A stretch of DNA of 49,147 nucleotides, taken from assembly GCA_024278455.1 (NCBI GenBank), contig JAJRTE010000017.1:1-49147 (forward strand). Reading direction: 5' to 3'. This stretch comes from Myxococcota bacterium. GTDB lineage: Bacteria; Myxococcota_A; UBA796; JAJRTE01. Made by a program: the position numbers and the translations under genes. How positions within the stretch are numbered: position 1 is the first letter of the stretch; the number at the start of each line of letters is the position of its first letter. The notes beneath the pieces are model-generated. The model had not been told where the DNA came from. It worked only from the letters and a program-made list of their open reading frames with translations, and made no database searches. Below, piece by piece: positions 41,576 through 49,147 of the stretch.

Positions 41576-42877
41576 ATGATCCACCGAGACCTCGCATTGC
41601 GTTTCGGAGGTCCTTTCCTGGCCATCGCCTTGGCAGCCTGCGCCACTGCCGGGCAGAGCCTCGATCTGAACCGGGACAACGACATCGACAGGCCCCCTCC
41701 AACCTCGGAACACGGGCAGGCCATGAAACAGGATGACGATCACGTCCAGGACACGCCCACTCCGGAACCCCTCTTCGACGCGCGTAGCTTCCCCACTTTC
41801 GACGGCAGGACTGGCGACCCGGTCCACTGGGAAACCCTGGTACGGATTGCCAGCGAGGCCGACGTGGTGCTCCTGGGAGAGATGCACGGGCACACGCGTG
41901 CGCTGGCTGCCATGGCCGCCCTCTTCGAAGACGTGGCCGCGCGCCGGCCAGGCACCGTCGCGCTCAGCATGGAGTTTTTCGAACGCGATCAGCAGGCGAA
42001 CCTGGACGACTACCTCCTGGGCGTGACCGACGAGGCACGGTTCAAGAGCGCCACCCGGCGTACCGAAAAGAACTACCCCGCCGGACACCGCGCCATGGTC
42101 GAAACCGCGAGAGAGACCGGGCGTCCCGTTATTGCCGCGAACGTGCCCCGCCGCTATGCCAGGCTCGCACGCACCGAAGGCTACGATCGCTTGAAAGCGC
42201 TGACGCCCGAGCAGCAACGCCTCTTCGTGGTTCCGGAGAAGCTGTCCGAAGGCCCCTACTGGGAACGGTTCCTGGCCCGCATGACAGAAGTGCTCGCGCA
42301 CACCCCCTCTGCGGACACCGGGCAATCCAGCCCTCCCGACGGATCAGCCGAGGAGGCGAAGTCGCCGGAGGGGGCGAGCGCACCGGCGGGCTCGGCAGGA
42401 GCCCACGGCGAGTCGAACACATCGCGAAGCGACCATGCCGTCGCGCGTTCCGAACAGGATGGCGACGCCGCCGGGCCCGGGGTAGCGGGGGGAGAGAACG
42501 GGAGCGAGAAGGAACCCGGCGCGAAGGGTGAAGCGACACCGAATCCCGAGGAAAGTGAAGAGCAAGGCCCGCCGGCGTTGAGCGAGGAGATGGTACGCAG
42601 TTTCTTTCGTGCTCAGAACCTGTGGGATGCCACCATGGCAGACAGCGTCGCCGCGGCTTTTGCGCGCGGATATCGCCCGGTCTTCCATGTCGTGGGCCAG
42701 TTCCACATCGACTTCGACGGGGGATTGCCCTCGAGGATTCGCGAACTCGCGCCTGGCGCCAAGATCGTAACGATTAGTTATGTCGATCGCTGTTCGACCG
42801 AACTGGACGGGGAAGACAAGGAGCGTGCAGACGTGATCGTGTACGTGGGGGAGCCAGAAGAAAACCCCGGGGAGTGA
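41576..42877 (+). CDS. ChaN-family heme-binding lipoprotein with a low-complexity insertion
   Basis: 433 residues. The lipobox is ALAAC (Cys about 21). The ChaN/DUF399 domain shows VVLLGEMHGHTRAL, LSMEFFERDQQANLDDYL, RPVIAANVPRRYARL and, at the far end, PVFHVVGQFHIDFDGGLP. Between about residues 240 and 335 the domain is split by a Ser/Ala/Glu/Gly-rich stretch with no predicted structure. ChaN of Campylobacter binds heme and is linked to iron uptake. In this neighbourhood a role in handling or salvaging heme for cytochromes is plausible but unproven. AGGAG lies 10 bp before this ATG; the upstream open frame lacks similarity. It follows the 15-heme gene by 170 bp. Confidence 0.9.
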   Translation: MIHRDLALRFGGPFLAIALAACATAGQSLDLNRDNDIDRPPPTSEHGQAMKQDDDHVQDTPTPEPLFDARSFPTFDGRTGDPVHWETLVRIASEADVVLLGEMHGHTRALAAMAALFEDVAARRPGTVALSMEFFERDQQANLDDYLLGVTDEARFKSATRRTEKNYPAGHRAMVETARETGRPVIAANVPRRYARLARTEGYDRLKALTPEQQRLFVVPEKLSEGPYWERFLARMTEVLAHTPSADTGQSSPPDGSAEEAKSPEGASAPAGSAGAHGESNTSRSDHAVARSEQDGDAAGPGVAGGENGSEKEPGAKGEATPNPEESEEQGPPALSEEMVRSFFRAQNLWDATMADSVAAAFARGYRPVFHVVGQFHIDFDGGLPSRIRELAPGAKIVTISYVDRCSTELDGEDKERADVIVYVGEPEENPGE

Positions 42878-42918
42878 CCCAGCCGGATGGAGGCTTCCGG
42901 GCGCGAGGGAGCCCTTAG

Positions 42919-43551
42919 TCAGAGTCTTCCGCATTCCATGCTGTTCACCCGCTCGGCATGGAAGACACCATCAGCGAACAGTTCCCAGTAACCCTCGTCG
43001 GCGAAGATTTCGCAGGTAGTCGGATCCTCGGCCTCGCAGGTGAACATGATGTAGGTTCCTGAGAGCGTGTCCATCACCCGGTCGCCGTCGGTGTCTTCGC
43101 CGGTGGCTTCCACCACGGTTCGGGTGAAAAAGTAGGGGTTATGGTCATCTCGAATGTCGAACCAGATGCCCTCTCCGTTGGTGCTGCCGGTTCCTGTTTC
43201 GATCCAGTCCGAGTCCGATGCCGTCCAGTCGATGGAGACGCGGATGGCCGTGGGGTCGATGTCCCCTTGTTCGATCAACGTGGGGCGATCCTCCCAGTTG
43301 ACACCATGCAGGGGCGGCCAGTCGCTGAAATAGCAGCCGCCGACATCGGCGCCCCGATGGAACGGCGTATCCTCGTCGCAGGCGTCTCCGATACCGTCGC
43401 CATCCTCGTCGCCCTGTGCCGGGTTGTAGAGGTCCACGCAATTGTCGACGGAATCCTCGACATTGTCCCAGTCGTTGTCGCCAGGGCAACCCTTGAGGTA
43501 GATACTCGGTCCCATCACCAGGGTGGCTGCCAGAAACATGGTCTTGTACAT
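42919..43551 (-). CDS. Small secreted protein with a thrombospondin type 3 repeat
   Basis: 210 residues. The signal segment ends IYLKGC, a possible lipobox (L-K-G-C) with Cys about 22. One thrombospondin type 3 repeat follows (DNCVDLYNPAQGDEDGDGIG, then DACDED). The remainder (VSIDWTASDSDWIETG, GTYIMFTCEAED) is a small beta-rich domain that I do not recognise. AAGGAG is 6 bp before the ATG, with a good promoter upstream. It converges with the ChaN-like gene. Calcium-binding surface lipoprotein is the best guess. Confidence 0.83.
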   Translation of the reverse strand: MYKTMFLAATLVMGPSIYLKGCPGDNDWDNVEDSVDNCVDLYNPAQGDEDGDGIGDACDEDTPFHRGADVGGCYFSDWPPLHGVNWEDRPTLIEQGDIDPTAIRVSIDWTASDSDWIETGTGSTNGEGIWFDIRDDHNPYFFTRTVVEATGEDTDGDRVMDTLSGTYIMFTCEAEDPTTCEIFADEGYWELFADGVFHAERVNSMECGRL

Positions 43552-43994
43552 AAGCACTCCTTGTTGCGGTCGTAGGTTGACGTGGACAGAAAGTAGCAAA
43601 AAAAATATGTCGGGTACGCGGTTGGAGGTCAAGCGCGTTCCGGAATCCTGGCCGATCCATCTGCACAAGCACCCCGTGCGATCTGTCGGGTGATGCCGGC
43701 TGGGGGCGTCGGCAGGCAGGTCCGAGGGGATGCCCTTTCCCGAGTGCAACCCGGAGATGTTTTGACTGACGGGCGACCCGAACCAGGATTGCACCTCTGT
43801 CAGCGGGCTGAGCGTGGCGCGGCCCTGCCGGTGTGGCGTTTCGGTTTTTCGCAATTCGTTGATCTACGGTACAATAGGTGATGTTGTCCATGGCATCATC
43901 CGGCACGCCGAGCCCGGCTCGCCTGGCACCATGGCATGGCGTTTCGTGGCAGGAGAGACGAGGCCGGGCCCGGAGTGCCGGGCGGAGGGACATG
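43552..43994. other. Divergent region upstream of two repeat-rich surface protein genes
   Basis: About 440 bp with no gene. It contains the minus-strand promoter listed separately and, on the plus strand, an isolated TACAAT (43870-43875) about 120 bp before the large beta-helix gene, without a clear -35 partner. Confidence 0.5.
43604..43632 (-). promoter_or_regulatory. Sigma70 promoter of the small thrombospondin-repeat gene
   Basis: The minus strand reads TTGACC, 17 bp, CATATT, followed by a run of T, about 53 bp ahead of the ATG at 43551. Confidence 0.58.
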
Positions 43995-46900
43995 ATGAAA
44001 ACGCAGATCGTGACCTGCTTGAGCTTCGTGGTCCTGGTCGTATCTGTTCTCCTCGGCTCGGACGAGTGTCCCGAGCCATCGAAAGAAGAGGTATGCAACG
44101 GCATCGATGACGACGGGGATGGCTACGTCGACGAGGGATACGACCTGGACTATGACGGCTTCGTCGTGGACGCTTTGTGTACGGGGGTGGCCCTGACCGA
44201 TTGCGACGACCAGGACCCCGGAGTGAACCCGGGGGTGGCCGAGCGGTGCGACGGCGTGGACAACGATTGCAACGGGTTGATCGATGACGACCTTCGCGGG
44301 GTCTTCTTCCGCGACGGGGATGCGGACGGCTTCGGGACCGGCGACATCGTCTCCTGTCAGGCCGCCGACGGGTTCGTTCCCGCTCGCGGCGATTGCGTCG
44401 ATACCGACCCCGCGATCTACCCGGGCGCGGATGACCCGCCTCGAGACGGCATCGACCAGGACTGTGGCGGGAGCCAGGGGCCGGATCCGCACGTGGGGTT
44501 GAACGGCACCTCGATGGCGTCTGTCGCCGAGGCTACCGGCGCGGCCGCACCCGGCGTCACCGTGTGGGTGGGGCCAGGAGACTACCTCGAGTCCGGGATC
44601 CATGTCGTCTCGGACGGGATCCGTATCGCAGCGGTGAGGCCGGACGGTTCCACCACGGTAGGAGGAACGGGAAACGGGTCGATCTTCGTTGTGGACGGTG
44701 CGGAGACCAGCGGCGCCATCCTCGATGGCCTGACCATCTACGGGGGATCCGCCGAACAAGGAGGCGGTGTCGTCGTGTATGCCGCTTCGGTCACCATCAC
44801 GAATGGCGCGCTGAGGAACAACACCGCGTCCAGTGCCGGCGGTGGCGTCTACGTTTCCAAGGGCACCCTGGTCCTCCGGAATACGGCGATTGAGCAGAAC
44901 ACCGGCTACCTGGCGGCCGGCGTGGGCATCGAAACGGGGACCGCGACCATCCACGGGTGCCGATTCGCCGGCAACTCGAGCGCGACTTCCGCCGGCGGCC
45001 TGTATCTCGATGGCGCCGACACGACCCTGACCGGTTCGACGTTGGTGGCCAATGTCGCGGGCTATCGAGGTGGCGGTTTGTTCGCCAACCAGTCTGTACT
45101 GAACACGGCCGGGACCCGATTCAACGAGAATCGTTGCACCGACCTGGACGGTGAAGGGGGCGGCATCTTCCTCAACGATGTCGGCGGGTCCTTCGTCGCC
45201 TCGAGCCTTCGTGGCAACAGGGCCGACAGCGGGGGTGGCGCCGCGGTCTTCTGGTCGGACATCCCGTTTCGGTATGTGAAAGTCCTCGCCAATAGCGGTT
45301 CTGTCGGTGGCGGACTCGCGTTCAGCTTTTCCAACCCCCGGCTCGAGCACTGTCTCATCAGCGAGAACACGGCCGACAGTGGCGGGGGCATCTATGCCTA
45401 CGGGGCCAGGTTGAGCATGGCACATTGCTCAGTGGTCGGAAACACGGCCGGGTGGGGCGGCGGCATACTCCTGGGGCAGCAGAATGACTCCTCCGAGTTC
45501 ACCAGTTCGGTATTCGCCTACAACGTGGGACACAACCTGCAGAACCTTTCGGACGCCGAGCAGGAGGTGTCATGGTGTGACCTGTACTCGGACGATGGGC
45601 CGAACCACAACGTGTGGCTGTCGACCGGCAGCTTCGAGGCTGAACCAGGCTTCGTGCGCTTCGTCGCCAACGGGAACCCGGACGACGACGACCTCCACGT
45701 GTTGCCCGGTTCCCCGCTTCGGGACGCCGCGCAACCCGGGGAATGGGATTCGGACGGATCCCCCGCCGATATCGGGTACTACGGCGGAGAAATCGACCTG
45801 TCGTACTACGAGGACCGGGATGCCGACACGTTGTTCGATGGTTGGGAGGTGCAGCATGGCCTGAACACGTCCATCGACGACGCCCGGTCCGACCCCGACC
45901 ACGACAACCTCAGCAACGGCATGGAGTTCTGGGCCGGCACCTTTCCACAGGTTGCCGACGGTGACCAGGATGGGTGGGTTGACGGGGACGAAGTGGTGTC
46001 CGGCGTCGACCCCAACGACTGGTACTCGAGACCCGGATTGGAGGGTTTCGCGGTGGCGCGCGTGCCCGGGGATTTCGTGTCCATCCAGGATGCCGTGTGG
46101 GCCATGCGTCGGCAGGGGACGATCGAGGTGGATCCAGGCGTCTGGCGTGGCGACATTCTGATTGCGGGCCGAAACGTGACATTGCGACCCACTGGCTCTG
46201 CCGAAGGGGAGGTGGTGATCGAGGCCGCTTCGGGGCGCGCGGTGTCGGCGGCCTGGTCGGTCCTGGACGTGCGAGACGTGACCATATCGGGCGGCCGGCA
46301 TCGGGCGGGGGGGGGTATGTACCTGGCATTTGTCCAGGGCGGGCTCAGCGGCGTGGCGATCGAAGGGAACGCTGCGATAGCCGGTGGAGGCCTCTTTCTG
46401 GACTACTCCGACGTGACCATTCTCCAGTCCAGGATTGCGAACAACCAGGCCAACGCCGGAAGCTGGTACGAGGATGGAGGAGGTGTCTATGCCTGGTATG
46501 CCAATCCCGTGATCGAGCACACGGTGATCGAGGACAATCTGGCGACCGGCGATGGCGGAGGTCTGTACCTCGAGTCGTCCTACCCGTTGCTGACCTGCTG
46601 CGTGGTGCGGGGCAACCAGGCCAGGGAAGGCGGGGGGGTGTTTTCCATAGGCTCGGGGCCGGTGCTTACCCAGACCGTGGTCACCGCGAACGCCGCTTCC
46701 AGCGTCGGTGGCGGCATGTTGATCAGCACGGGCTCCATGCCTTACGTGCTCAACACGGTCTTCGCCTACAACAGCGGCGAGAATGTCTACTTGCCCAGCA
46801 ACGCCGAAGGTGTGCTGTATGAATTCGACTCGAGCAACCTGTACAATCCTCCTGGGCTGGCCAACCACAATCTCGACGGGATCGATGACGACAATCTCGC

Positions 46901-47180
46901 CGTGGAGCCCGGATTCCTGACCTATGACGATTCGGGCTTGCCCCTGGATCTGCATCTCGCCGTTGCCTCGCCCATGGTCGACGCGGGCGATACGTTGGTC
47001 CACGACCCGGACGCTTCTCGATCGGACCTCGGTATCTACGGGGGACCTGTCGCGGACCAGTGGGACCGCGACCGGGATGGCTATCCGGACTACTTCTGGC
47101 CGGGCACGATAGACCAGCCACCGGAAGGATTCGACCCCGCGGCCTACGACGCGAACGACACGGACCCCCTCGAGCACTGA
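43995..47180 (+). CDS. Large secreted protein: MopE-type repeats and two beta-helix domains
   Basis: 1061 residues. A signal segment ends LLGSDEC (Cys about 24), a context like the MGSSEC end in the paralogue at 2880-4895. Residues about 28-165 are MopE-type metal-binding repeats (VCNGIDDDGDGYVDEG, RCDGVDNDCNGLIDDD). A first beta-helix (about 170-560) has GGGV and GGGI turns. A calcium-loop stretch (about 595-680: DPDHDNLSNGMEFWAG, DGDQDGWVDGDEV) joins it to a second beta-helix (about 690-1010). The last 35 residues (DRDGYPDYFWPGT, then EGFDPAAYDAND) match the paralogue. Two ATGs stand side by side; the second is kept because GGAGG is 6 bp before it. Probable calcium-stabilised surface protein. 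Confidence 0.9.
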   Translation: MKTQIVTCLSFVVLVVSVLLGSDECPEPSKEEVCNGIDDDGDGYVDEGYDLDYDGFVVDALCTGVALTDCDDQDPGVNPGVAERCDGVDNDCNGLIDDDLRGVFFRDGDADGFGTGDIVSCQAADGFVPARGDCVDTDPAIYPGADDPPRDGIDQDCGGSQGPDPHVGLNGTSMASVAEATGAAAPGVTVWVGPGDYLESGIHVVSDGIRIAAVRPDGSTTVGGTGNGSIFVVDGAETSGAILDGLTIYGGSAEQGGGVVVYAASVTITNGALRNNTASSAGGGVYVSKGTLVLRNTAIEQNTGYLAAGVGIETGTATIHGCRFAGNSSATSAGGLYLDGADTTLTGSTLVANVAGYRGGGLFANQSVLNTAGTRFNENRCTDLDGEGGGIFLNDVGGSFVASSLRGNRADSGGGAAVFWSDIPFRYVKVLANSGSVGGGLAFSFSNPRLEHCLISENTADSGGGIYAYGARLSMAHCSVVGNTAGWGGGILLGQQNDSSEFTSSVFAYNVGHNLQNLSDAEQEVSWCDLYSDDGPNHNVWLSTGSFEAEPGFVRFVANGNPDDDDLHVLPGSPLRDAAQPGEWDSDGSPADIGYYGGEIDLSYYEDRDADTLFDGWEVQHGLNTSIDDARSDPDHDNLSNGMEFWAGTFPQVADGDQDGWVDGDEVVSGVDPNDWYSRPGLEGFAVARVPGDFVSIQDAVWAMRRQGTIEVDPGVWRGDILIAGRNVTLRPTGSAEGEVVIEAASGRAVSAAWSVLDVRDVTISGGRHRAGGGMYLAFVQGGLSGVAIEGNAAIAGGGLFLDYSDVTILQSRIANNQANAGSWYEDGGGVYAWYANPVIEHTVIEDNLATGDGGGLYLESSYPLLTCCVVRGNQAREGGGVFSIGSGPVLTQTVVTANAASSVGGGMLISTGSMPYVLNTVFAYNSGENVYLPSNAEGVLYEFDSSNLYNPPGLANHNLDGIDDDNLAVEPGFLTYDDSGLPLDLHLAVASPMVDAGDTLVHDPDASRSDLGIYGGPVADQWDRDRDGYPDYFWPGTIDQPPEGFDPAAYDANDTDPLEH

Positions 47181-47272
47181 TCGGCGGGTGCAACGGAGCG
47201 CTTCGCCGCGTCTCGCGATGACTCACCTGGCGGCGCAATGGGCACTGCACTGTCTCATTGGTGGTGTTCGGG

Positions 47273-47722
47273 TCAATCCGCCTGGCGAACCGTCCTGTTC
47301 CACCTGAGCCAGAACCGGCCGAAATCGATAAGCAACTGGCTGAATTCCTTGAACTCCACGGGCTTGACGAGGTAGGCGTTCACGTTGAGCGCGTATGCCT
47401 GCTCCATGTCCTGGCGCCGCTCCGAGGAGGTCAGAGCCACGACAGGGATCGCTTTCAAGCCGGCGTCCTGCTTGATTTCGCGAAGCACCTCGAGGCCGCT
47501 CAGGCGCGGGAGACGCAGGTCCAGCAGAATGACCGTGGGCCAGGGGCTCGCGGCAGGGTCATCGTAGGGCGCACGCCGGTGGAGGTAGTCCAGGGCGGCT
47601 TCTCCGTGAGGGACGTGGTACAGTTTCGGGGGAGGCACCAGTCTGTGGAGGCAGCGCCGCGTGATCTCGGCGTGGTCGGCGTTGTCTTCCACGAGAAGAA
47701 TGCGTAGCGAATTCAGGGGCAC
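47273..47722 (-). CDS. Single-domain response regulator, Rcp1-like
   Basis: 149 residues, consisting of a receiver domain only. The acidic cluster is VEDN, the phospho-acceptor Asp lies in ILLDLRLPRLSG (about residue 62), the conserved Ser/Thr in VVALTSSE, and the Lys in NAYLVKPV. The insertion between beta2 and alpha2 (HGEAALDYLHRRAPYDD) is typical of Rcp1-type partners of phytochrome-like kinases. The start is GTG with CAGGAG 7 bp upstream; the open frame continues further but without similarity. It lies 22 bp behind the kinase gene on the same strand and probably receives phosphate from it. No output domain is present. Confidence 0.92.
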   Translation of the reverse strand: MPLNSLRILLVEDNADHAEITRRCLHRLVPPPKLYHVPHGEAALDYLHRRAPYDDPAASPWPTVILLDLRLPRLSGLEVLREIKQDAGLKAIPVVALTSSERRQDMEQAYALNVNAYLVKPVEFKEFSQLLIDFGRFWLRWNRTVRQAD

Positions 47723-47744
47723 GGTGCAACTCCTGGAGAATCGG

Positions 47745-49052
47745 TTATTTTTCCGACGGTATGGTAAAGCACACCGTAGTCCCGCTGTTGGGGCCCGGTG
47801 ATTCGATCCAGACGCGGCCGCCATGGTGCTCGATTACCCTGCGCGTGATCGTCAGCCCGACACCGGTCCCCTCCGGGCCGCTGTCCAGCTTCTCGAACAG
47901 GTCGAACACCCTCTCGTGATATTGAGCCGCAATGCCAACACCGTTATCCTTCACATAATAGACGGTTTCACCACCTTCTCGCTTCGCCCCGACCCGCACC
48001 TCGGGCGACGCCTGCTCGCCCATGAATGTCAGGGCGTTTCGAAGCAGATTCTCCATTACTTCCAGGAGCCGTCTCCGGTCTCCCCACACCGCGGGCATAC
48101 TGTCGTCGACATGCACGAGGGCGCCTGTTTTGTAGATTCGGCTCGCGAGCCGGTCCACCGCATCGCGCGCCAGCGCCGACATGCACACCTCTTCTGATGG
48201 ACCATTCACGCGCCCGATCCTGGAGAGTTCGATCAGGTCGTCGAGTAACCGCTGCATGCGACTGGCGGCTTCCGATATGCGTGCCAGGTCCGCTCCGAGA
48301 CCCTCGAGGTTTCCCTCCTCGAGATCGCCGGTCATGAGGCCGACGAAGCCTTTGATCGTGATGACCGGCGTCCGGAGATCGTGGGAGACCGTGTAGATGA
48401 ACCGCTCGAGTTCGGTGTTCTTTGTCTCCAACTCGTCGATCAGGCGCGACCGCTCTCTCAGGGTATCCTCGTGCCCGGCAATCACCTCCCTCAGCCGCTC
48501 GTTGACTTCTGACAGCTCCTTCGTCCTCTGCTCGACCTGTCGCTCCAGCGACGCGCGCTGCTCGAGCAACCTGGCCTCGAGCTTCGCACGCGCTATCGCC
48601 TGTGCGAGCTGTATGGAGACCGCCTCGAGGGTGGAGCGTGCACTCCGGGGGACGGTGTCGAGGGAGAAGGAGACCACGGCGATGCAGCCGATGACCTCCT
48701 TCTGGTGAGAAAAGGGGACCAGGGCGAGTGCGTTGGGGCCGCCAGGGGCCGATACCCTGGTCAAGTCGCCGTGATTGCCGTAGAGCGGTTGTCCCTGTGC
48801 GATCTCCCTCCCCGGACTCGATGTCCGTTCCAGGCGTCGTGGCATGCCCGCGGTGGTGGGATCGAGACCCTGGTGGCTCGCGAGTTCGAAGTCGCCCCCA
48901 GCCTGCTCCGCGAGGAAGATGGCGCCCCCATCCATCCGGGACGCCACGATGGCGAACTCGAGGCAGGTTTCCAGGGTCTCTTTCAGGCTCGCGGTGGCGG
49001 CGAGCCGCAACCCCAGGTCGCGTTGCTCCCGGAGGACCGCTTCGGCGTTCAC
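47745..49052 (-). CDS. Cytosolic sensor histidine kinase (GAF - coiled coil - HisKA - HATPase), N-terminus interrupted
   Basis: 435 residues from the first GTG. A GAF domain (about 15-150) is followed by a long coiled coil (SLERQVEQRTKELSEVNERL), a HisKA helix with phospho-acceptor His in YTVSHDLRTPV (about 224), and a HATPase_c domain with ENLLRNAL, DNGVGI, FEKLDS and GTGVGLTITRRV. No membrane segment is present. No ribosome site precedes the GTG. Just upstream in the same frame the sequence reads LPDGRLVGFHRHVTQR, the end of a PAS domain, preceded by an in-frame TAG (49107-49109). The true gene is therefore probably longer, extends out of the window, and carries a nonsense codon or sequencing error. 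It forms a pair with the Rcp1-like regulator. Confidence 0.85.
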   Translation of the reverse strand: MNAEAVLREQRDLGLRLAATASLKETLETCLEFAIVASRMDGGAIFLAEQAGGDFELASHQGLDPTTAGMPRRLERTSSPGREIAQGQPLYGNHGDLTRVSAPGGPNALALVPFSHQKEVIGCIAVVSFSLDTVPRSARSTLEAVSIQLAQAIARAKLEARLLEQRASLERQVEQRTKELSEVNERLREVIAGHEDTLRERSRLIDELETKNTELERFIYTVSHDLRTPVITIKGFVGLMTGDLEEGNLEGLGADLARISEAASRMQRLLDDLIELSRIGRVNGPSEEVCMSALARDAVDRLASRIYKTGALVHVDDSMPAVWGDRRRLLEVMENLLRNALTFMGEQASPEVRVGAKREGGETVYYVKDNGVGIAAQYHERVFDLFEKLDSGPEGTGVGLTITRRVIEHHGGRVWIESPGPNSGTTVCFTIPSEK

Positions 49053-49147
49053 CCGCTGTGTGACATGCCGGTGGAAACCGACGAGACGCCCGTCGGGAAG
49101 GGGAAACTATGAAATCTCGGCGATGAACGTGGTGCCGTCCTTGCGCC
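49053..49147 (-). pseudogene. PAS-domain remnant in frame with the kinase, split by a TAG
   Basis: Reading into the kinase frame from the window edge gives RKDGTTFIAEIS, TAG, then FPLPDGRLVGFHRHVTQR. This is a normal PAS C-terminal strand pair interrupted by one stop codon. The upstream rest of the gene is outside the window. Confidence 0.65.

Larger units (their letters stand above)
1..49147. repeat. Over-represented dispersed palindrome CTCGAG
   Basis: Counting by eye gives about 100 copies, one per roughly 490 bp, against perhaps 15-20 expected from base composition (my estimate, not computed). Copies occur in all coding frames, on genes of both strands and between genes (for example 6055-6075 and 34530-34535). 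Flanking bases vary, so the unit is the hexamer. Confidence 0.65.

Noticed and set aside
37425..49109. General recoding of TAG as a sense codon
   Set aside because: TAG ends several genes with no conserved sequence behind it (for example at 2863, 16533, 19956, 25595 and 35711), so it functions as a stop here. Two local interruptions are better explained by mutation, error or readthrough.
1..49147. CRISPR arrays, tRNA or rRNA genes, insertion sequences, phage genes
   Set aside because: No spaced direct repeats, no T-arm or cloverleaf pattern, no conserved rRNA segments and no transposase or integrase motifs were seen. The excisionase-type HTH at 12855-13274 carries a Cys-rich sensor-like domain and has no integrase nearby, so it is read as a regulator.

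Overview
The window looks like a chromosomal segment of a high-G+C, Gram-negative, diderm bacterium living by respiratory electron transfer. The case rests on outer-membrane beta-barrel and lipoprotein genes, nine multiheme c-type cytochromes, system II cytochrome c maturation (ResB/CcsA), and secreted proteins carrying MopE-type and thrombospondin-3 calcium-binding repeats. That mix is typical of uncultured Deltaproteobacteria in the broad sense (Desulfobacterota/Myxococcota). The assignment is inferred from gene content only. I saw no rRNA, tRNA, CRISPR array, transposase or phage gene.

Layout. 1-2863: 3' end of a polyketide/non-ribosomal peptide synthase (KR remnant, carrier protein, thioesterase) overlapping an MFS exporter. 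2880-9971: a beta-helix surface protein, the ribosome hibernation factor, a GNAT-like protein, an Old Yellow Enzyme-type flavin reductase and a lipoprotein form of the Memo family. 10134-19956: the first respiratory block, with a 12-heme periplasmic cytochrome, a hexaheme lipoprotein, a Cys-rich excisionase-type regulator, a 17-heme/cytochrome b fusion (CbcL-like quinol oxidase), resB, ccsA and a small tetraheme cytochrome. 20399-25595: a beta-helix/Big-domain protein and a NarX/NarL-type two-component pair. 25607-34525 (minus strand): a porin-cytochrome conduit with a hexaheme lipoprotein, a triheme cytochrome, an outer-membrane barrel, two NHL-propeller lipoproteins, a 12-heme exported cytochrome and an OmcE-like tetraheme cytochrome. 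34947-42877: an NrfJ-like OB-fold protein, a beta-helix protein, a propeller protein, a 15-heme exported cytochrome and a ChaN-type heme-binding lipoprotein. 42919-49147: two more repeat-rich surface proteins and a histidine kinase/response regulator pair running off the end.

How the parts may work together (inference). Quinol would be oxidised by the CbcL-like fusion in the inner membrane. Electrons would cross the periplasm on the 12-heme and tetraheme proteins and the c7-type hexaheme lipoproteins, pass the outer membrane through the barrel, and reach exported cytochromes with 4, 12 and 15 hemes. ResB/CcsA attach the heme. Each of the three exported cytochrome genes lies directly downstream of a gene for an NHL beta-propeller protein, which I regard as the most interesting pattern here. 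Counting by eye gives 75 CxxCH motifs plus four wider-spaced candidates across nine proteins.

Two sequence-level oddities cut across the genes. The palindrome CTCGAG occurs about 100 times, several-fold above chance, yet is absent from about 4.6 kb over the conduit genes. Two genes carry an in-frame TAG inside otherwise conserved sequence.
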